Assembly: GCA_016929465.1 (NCBI GenBank)
Contig: JAFGIT010000219.1
Coordinates: 1 to 9,289 of the forward strand
DNA: 9,289 nt
From: JAFGIT01 sp016929465 [NCBI: Candidatus Coatesbacteria bacterium]
Lineage (GTDB): Bacteria; B130-G9
Direction of reading: 5' to 3'
Position numbers and translations under genes: made by a program. The notes beneath the pieces were generated by a model. That model saw only the letters and a list, made by a program, of their open reading frames with translations, did not search any database and was not told where the DNA came from. The stretch's first letter is position 1, and every line of letters starts with the position of its first letter. This document shows positions 5,503 through 9,289 of the stretch, piece by piece.

Positions 5503-7622
5503 TTCGGCAGATTGCGCATGAGCTCGTTGATGCGGTCCTCCTCGCCGAACTGCTTCTTCGCGTCGATGAGCGTTCTCTGGGCGTTGCCGATCTCGCCGAG
5601 GGAGGCATAAACCCTCGCAAGGTCGATGCTAAGCTGCAGGTCCTGCACACTCTCCATGCCCTTGACGAGCCGGTCGCGGGCCTCCGTGAGCCTGCCCATG
5701 CTCTCGAGTATGACGACCATGTTGTGCCAGGCCTGCCTTAGCGACGGATCGATCCTGATTGCGTTCTCGAATGCGCTCAACGCAAGCCCGTCCTTCCCCT
5801 GCTGGGCATAGACCGCGCCCATGTTGAAGTACGCCTGTGCGTAATCGGGATCGACCGACAGGACCTTCTTCCAGAGCTCGATTGCCTCGGCGGTTCGGCC
5901 TTTGTACGAGTAGAGTGCTCCGAGATTGAAGAGCGAGTGATGGTCCCGCGGATTGCAGTCCAGGCTGATGATGCTCTCTTCGATTGCCTCATCGAGTCGG
6001 CCCAGGTTGCGCAGACATACAGACGCGAGGTAGTGGTTGAGGAAATCCGAGCCGCAGAACTCAGAGGCTCTCTCGAACTCCTTCGCGGCGGCCTCAAAGC
6101 GGCCCTGGTTCTTCAAGGAAAGCCCCTCCGACTGGTGATAATTCGCAATGAACTCGGAGTTATTGACCTGGATTATAGCGATAATTGCTGCCACCCCAAT
6201 CACGATTCCGGCCATCTTCGGCTTTGGGGCATTCCCGGTCTGCTGTCGATAGAAGCCTGAAGAGGCCCGAGAAGCAGAGCTCCGCGCGGCGATAATCCCG
6301 CAGAACACCCAGAACATCATCGAGGAGACGGGAAGCTGCAGCGGAAAGCTGAAGAAGGAGTGAACGAGCATCGCCGTCTGCCCGACGATGACCGCTTGTA
6401 TCCCGAGCCGGTCCTTTCTGTCCATCGCCCTTGACGAAGCCCTGAAGCCCGCCCAGTAGATGGCCACAATCAGGAACATGAAGGCCACGAGGCCCTGCGC
6501 ACCGAGCTCCGCGGTCGTCTGCAGATATTCGTTGTGCGCACGCTGAACTTTCTTGAAGCGCCCGGTCATTCGATGCTCCTCGACCGTGCGATATTCGGGA
6601 TAGAGCATCTCGTAGTTCGCCATCCCGACACCGAGAGGATGCTCGGCGATCATCGATAGCGTTGACCTCCAGGTGAGGATGCGGAAGCGTATCGGCTGGT
6701 CGTCGAGATTGAAGAGCGATGCAGCCTTCTCTGAGACGAGCTGCCTGGTGGAGGGGCTCGCGATGACCAATGCGATGACGATCAGGACAAGCGGGATCGC
6801 GACAATCGCGGTCCTCCGCGACCAGTTCCAGGAGGAGCTCTTCGATGAACCACGCCTCAATGACGGCAGAAATACTGCCCAGACGAACCAGAATGCCAAA
6901 CTGGCCGCAAAGCCAGCCCAGCCGCCCCTGCTCGCCGTTATCAATAGATAATAGAGCTGGATAATGATGCATATCCCTGACAGGGCGAGAAGAAGCATGT
7001 TCCCCCCACCGACAAGCAGGGCAACCGCGGCAGGCATCGCCATGACTATGTATGCGGCGGCGAAGTTGTTGTGCCCGATCGTTGAGGGGGTGTGCAGCTC
7101 CCCGTATGAATCCGCAATCTGCCTCTGGCCGAACATACCGAAATACTGGACTATCCCCAAGAAGGCGACGAGCGTGCTGATGAGGGTGACAGTGATCAGA
7201 ATCTTCCGAAGGCTCATTCCACGCTGGACGAGCGTTTTGGTGGCCATCATCAGCGCGAGCATATAGAGCAGATTTGTCGCCGCTCTTGCTGCCCAGGGCT
7301 TGTTCTCGGCGAAAAAGACGGAGAGGAATGCGCAAGCCACAAATACGATCGCGGGGACCACGACCGGTCCCTTCAACAGCCTCCGCCATTCGGGCCAGAC
7401 CGCAAGCGAAGCAGCGGCAATCAGGAAGGGTATCCCGAGCTGAAGGATCGCCCACTTGACCTGTGTGTATCGGTCATGAGTATGGGGTGTGAACGCGAGC
7501 GGTACCGCACACAGGAGCAGGAGGAGGAGATGCTCTCCAGCGAGAGCGGAGAATCTCCGGCTCAGCTCGAGGCAGCTCTCTGGCTTTCGTCCCTTCACGT
7601 CGGCTTTCCTGGCGCGGCTCAA
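5499..7622 (-). CDS. O-antigen ligase/polymerase family protein with C-terminal TPRs
   Basis: A 707-residue inner-membrane protein. About a dozen hydrophobic segments span residues 30-445 and one more lies near 471-487. The Wzy_C/WaaL-type core is marked by TIGHNNFAAAY (181-191), ITASRGGW (228-235, with an SRG arginine) and the large periplasmic loop with GVGMANYEMLYPEYR (331-345) and RAHNEYLQTTAELG (361-374). In WaaL-type ligases an arginine and a histidine of these regions are essential for glycan transfer. The tail (about 490-700) is a series of four or five tetratricopeptide repeats, for example NLGALYSYKGRTAEAIELWK and NMGAVYAQQGKDGLALSAFE, probably periplasmic. The likely role is polymerising or transferring undecaprenyl-linked glycan, or glycosylating a protein. 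The start is TTG, overlapping the rex stop as TTGA with GGAG 9 bases upstream. A GTG at 7598 with AGGA 8 bases upstream is an alternative that would shorten it by 8 residues. The acceptor is unknown. Confidence 0.88.
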   Translation of the reverse strand: MSRARKADVKGRKPESCLELSRRFSALAGEHLLLLLLCAVPLAFTPHTHDRYTQVKWAILQLGIPFLIAAASLAVWPEWRRLLKGPVVVPAIVFVACAFLSVFFAENKPWAARAATNLLYMLALMMATKTLVQRGMSLRKILITVTLISTLVAFLGIVQYFGMFGQRQIADSYGELHTPSTIGHNNFAAAYIVMAMPAAVALLVGGGNMLLLALSGICIIIQLYYLLITASRGGWAGFAASLAFWFVWAVFLPSLRRGSSKSSSWNWSRRTAIVAIPLVLIVIALVIASPSTRQLVSEKAASLFNLDDQPIRFRILTWRSTLSMIAEHPLGVGMANYEMLYPEYRTVEEHRMTGRFKKVQRAHNEYLQTTAELGAQGLVAFMFLIVAIYWAGFRASSRAMDRKDRLGIQAVIVGQTAMLVHSFFSFPLQLPVSSMMFWVFCGIIAARSSASRASSGFYRQQTGNAPKPKMAGIVIGVAAIIAIIQVNNSEFIANYHQSEGLSLKNQGRFEAAAKEFERASEFCGSDFLNHYLASVCLRNLGRLDEAIEESIISLDCNPRDHHSLFNLGALYSYKGRTAEAIELWKKVLSVDPDYAQAYFNMGAVYAQQGKDGLALSAFENAIRIDPSLRQAWHNMVVILESMGRLTEARDRLVKGMESVQDLQLSIDLARVYASLGEIGNAQRTLIDAKKQFGEEDRINELMRNLPK

Positions 7623-8347
7623 TCCAGTCCGCTCCCGTCGATGTCCGTCTGCCCCTGGTGATAGACCCTATTGACGAAGTAGGCGAGATTCTCGAGATAT
7701 ATCGTGAAGTCCACGTTGTGGACGAACACGCCCGGCGGCACCTTTATTCTGGCCGGCGCGAAGTTGAGAATCGCCTTCAGGCCCGCCGCTACGATCGAAT
7801 TCGCTGCGTCCTGTGCATCCGGTCCGGGGACCGCGATAATTCCAATCTCGATATCCCTTTCATGGGCCACTTCAGGGAGGACATCGATGTGCAGAATCTC
7901 GAGCTTCAATTCGCCTTCTCCGAGCGTTTTATCGGGAAATTTATCAAGTAAGGCGGATATCTCGAATTTGCTCTCCGCAAGGCCTTTGTGCTTCGCGAGT
8001 GCCCTGCCGAGTCTGCCTGCCCCGACTATCGCTACTTTCCAGGTTCTCTCGAGTCCGAGAATACCCATCAGTGACTCTCGGAGTCCGTGGACCTCATAGC
8101 CGATCCCGGCTCTGCCAAATGCTCCGAAAAAGCCAAGGTCCTTCCGAACCGAGGCGGCGCTTATCGAAAATCTCTCTCCAAGCTCTCGCGATGAAGTCTT
8201 CTCTACGCCCTCCTGCTCGAGCTCCGCGAGACGCCTCAGGTAAAGGGAGACCCTGAAGAGAGCCAGCGTGGACACGGCTGAGCTATCCGAATGGCCGGTC
8301 CGATTTTTCCGCGAGCCGCAGGCCTTGATTCGCTTCAATTCAATCAA
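7619..8347 (-). CDS. rex: Redox-sensing transcriptional repressor Rex
   Basis: A 242-residue (or 218-residue) homodimeric DNA-binding regulator. Rex represses fermentation and respiration genes when NADH is low and leaves DNA when NADH binds. The N-terminal winged helix covers about residues 27-85: VSLYLRRLAELEQEGVE, the SSRELGERFSISAASVRKDL recognition region (52-71), then FGAFGRAGIGYEV. The Rossmann NAD(H) domain follows with VGAGRLGRAL (108-117) and NFAPARIKVPPGV (195-207). It ends with the domain-swapped helix around NVDFTIYLENLAYFVNR (211-227). All hallmarks are intact. The start is uncertain. The TTG at 8347 gives a TTGA overlap with the upstream stop and adds a basic 24-residue leader. 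The GTG at 8275 gives 218 residues, closer to the usual family length, but with only a weak ribosome site. No inverted repeat resembling a Rex operator (TTGTGAA-N4-TTCACAA type) was seen in the window; the operon's own promoter lies beyond the right edge. Confidence 0.93.
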   Translation of the reverse strand: MIELKRIKACGSRKNRTGHSDSSAVSTLALFRVSLYLRRLAELEQEGVEKTSSRELGERFSISAASVRKDLGFFGAFGRAGIGYEVHGLRESLMGILGLERTWKVAIVGAGRLGRALAKHKGLAESKFEISALLDKFPDKTLGEGELKLEILHIDVLPEVAHERDIEIGIIAVPGPDAQDAANSIVAAGLKAILNFAPARIKVPPGVFVHNVDFTIYLENLAYFVNRVYHQGQTDIDGSGLD

Positions 8348-9289
8348 TCACGGTTCAGGCCCGTGAGCTCCGCGATTGATTCTGGCAAGACCTCGATTAT
8401 ATCCGATGCAATCAGGCTGGATTCGCCGACCGCATCAGCCGAAATGTCACCGGCAAGGCCGTGGAGATATACGCCGAGCTTCGCCGCCTCGACCAGGGGG
8501 ACGCCCTGTCCCGCTAGCCCAGCGATAATGCCGGTCAAGACGTCACCTGTTCCGCCGCTCGCCATTCCGGCGTTGCCCGTCACGTTGATGAATGCAGTCC
8601 CGTCGGGAGCCGCGATGATGGTCCTCGCACTCTTCAGCACAACCGTTGCCTTGTTCGATTGAGCGAATTTTCGGGCTGTGCCAAGTCTATCATTCATAAT
8701 ATCGGCCATCTCGAGGCCGCTGACACGCGAGAATTCCTTCGGATGTGGCGTCAGCACGATCGGGCACTCGAGTTCCTGAAGGACCTGCCCGCAACCCTTC
8801 AGGGCGTTGATCCCATCCGCATCCAAGACCACTGGGATGCCATCGATCTTCGGCAGCAGCTCGCGGACGAACTCGACCGAACTCGCATCTGTCCCCAACC
8901 CAGGGCCGAGTGCGATGGCGCTTATCCTCAGCTCATCGATCAGTCGTAGGACTTCCCCAACCGCTGATGCCGAAATAATGCCCGGCTTGTCGCCGCTGAG
9001 CGGGATGGTCATCGCCTCGGTTATTTTGGCCTCCATGATCTCATTCAGCGATGCCGGGATTGCCGCGGTGCAAAGCCCCGCACCGATTCTCATGGCGGCC
9101 ATCGCGGAAAGAGCAACCGCCCCGGTCTTTCCGGTTGATGCGCCGATGATGAGCGTATGCCCGTATGTGCCCTTATGCGAGTCCGGTAGTCGGAGAAAAA
9201 CACTCGGGTCGAGCTCATCGGGATCGAGACGGAAGGTGGTCACCTTCCTTTTATAGATGATCTCGCGAGGGATGCCGATGTCGGCGACG
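8344..9289 (-). CDS. nnrD: Bifunctional NAD(P)H-hydrate epimerase/dehydratase, 5' end missing
   Basis: The visible 314 residues are the ADP-dependent (S)-NAD(P)HX dehydratase domain plus the last residues of an epimerase domain. Together these repair hydrated NAD(P)H in the cytoplasm. Counting from the GTG codon at 9243, the ribokinase-like dehydratase shows HKGTYGHTLIIGAS (23-36), LGPGLGT (112-118), VVLDADGINAL (138-148), LTPHPKEF (164-171) and NAGMASGGTGDVLTGIIAGL (224-243), with the catalytic Asp at 234. The frame stays open from 9243 to the window edge and reads VADIGIPREIIYKRK. VADIGIP is the typical end of the NnrE (YjeF N-terminal) domain. The gene is therefore the fused form cut by the edge, not a 299-residue protein starting at 9243. 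A purine-rich AAGGAAG abuts that GTG, too close to serve well as a ribosome site. The stop overlaps the proposed rex TTG by 4 bases. Confidence 0.92.
   Translation of the reverse strand, partial: VADIGIPREIIYKRKVTTFRLDPDELDPSVFLRLPDSHKGTYGHTLIIGASTGKTGAVALSAMAAMRIGAGLCTAAIPASLNEIMEAKITEAMTIPLSGDKPGIISASAVGEVLRLIDELRISAIALGPGLGTDASSVEFVRELLPKIDGIPVVLDADGINALKGCGQVLQELECPIVLTPHPKEFSRVSGLEMADIMNDRLGTARKFAQSNKATVVLKSARTIIAAPDGTAFINVTGNAGMASGGTGDVLTGIIAGLAGQGVPLVEAAKLGVYLHGLAGDISADAVGESSLIASDIIEVLPESIAELTGLNRD

Noticed and set aside
6160-7455. 431-codon open frame on the minus strand in a second frame of the polymerase gene
   Set aside because: It lies entirely within the confidently identified O-antigen ligase gene, its translation is rich in Arg, Cys and His as expected for a shadow frame, and it shows no domain pattern.
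1-9289. Defence system, CRISPR array, toxin-antitoxin pair or mobile element
   Set aside because: No nuclease, transposase, integrase, regularly spaced repeats or paired small ORFs were seen. The membrane protein at the left has no feature that would justify a defence label.

Overview
The window is bacterial and about 9.3 kb long. It holds six complete genes and one gene cut by the right edge, packed with little spacing. No tRNA, rRNA, CRISPR array or insertion sequence was seen. The gene content is a B12-binding radical SAM protein, an O-antigen ligase-type polymerase with TPRs, Rex, a fused NAD(P)HX repair enzyme and an ILEI/FAM3-like protein. It suits an uncultured bacterium of moderately high GC that builds a surface glycan. 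The sequence does not support a phylum assignment.

Left part (1-2188): a leader region with a strong GC-rich stem-loop and a sigma70-type promoter precedes a plus-strand gene for a 645-residue membrane protein of unknown function. Its four N-terminal membrane segments weakly recall DUF2254. This gene is clearly more AT-rich than the rest (about 44% GC against about 63% in hand-counted samples), which suggests acquisition by transfer.

Middle (2189-3935): a 307-bp intergenic region carries a near-consensus promoter (TTGACA, 17 bp, TATAAA). Its transcribed leader has a tandem repeat that can fold on itself and a run of six T. It drives a 479-residue cobalamin-binding radical SAM protein of unknown substrate. 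The gene ends tail-to-tail with the minus-strand cluster, with a 15-bp overlap.

Right part (9289 down to 3921, minus strand): a tightly coupled five-gene operon. In transcription order it is a bifunctional NAD(P)HX epimerase/dehydratase (N-terminal domain beyond the edge), the redox repressor Rex, an O-antigen ligase/polymerase with TPR tail, a small membrane-anchored ILEI (FAM3-like) protein, and a Ppx/GppA phosphatase. Junctions are 4-bp stop/start overlaps (TTGA, TTGA, ATGA) and then a 1-bp gap. The first two genes share NAD(H) as subject: repair of damaged NAD(P)H and sensing of the NADH/NAD+ ratio. The next two look like surface glycan assembly, and the last acts on polyphosphate or (p)ppGpp-type substrates. 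A redox- and energy-linked control of glycan production is a plausible reading but is inference.

The most unusual observation is the ILEI-like protein. Its segments resemble the family's two halves in reversed order, as in a circular permutation.
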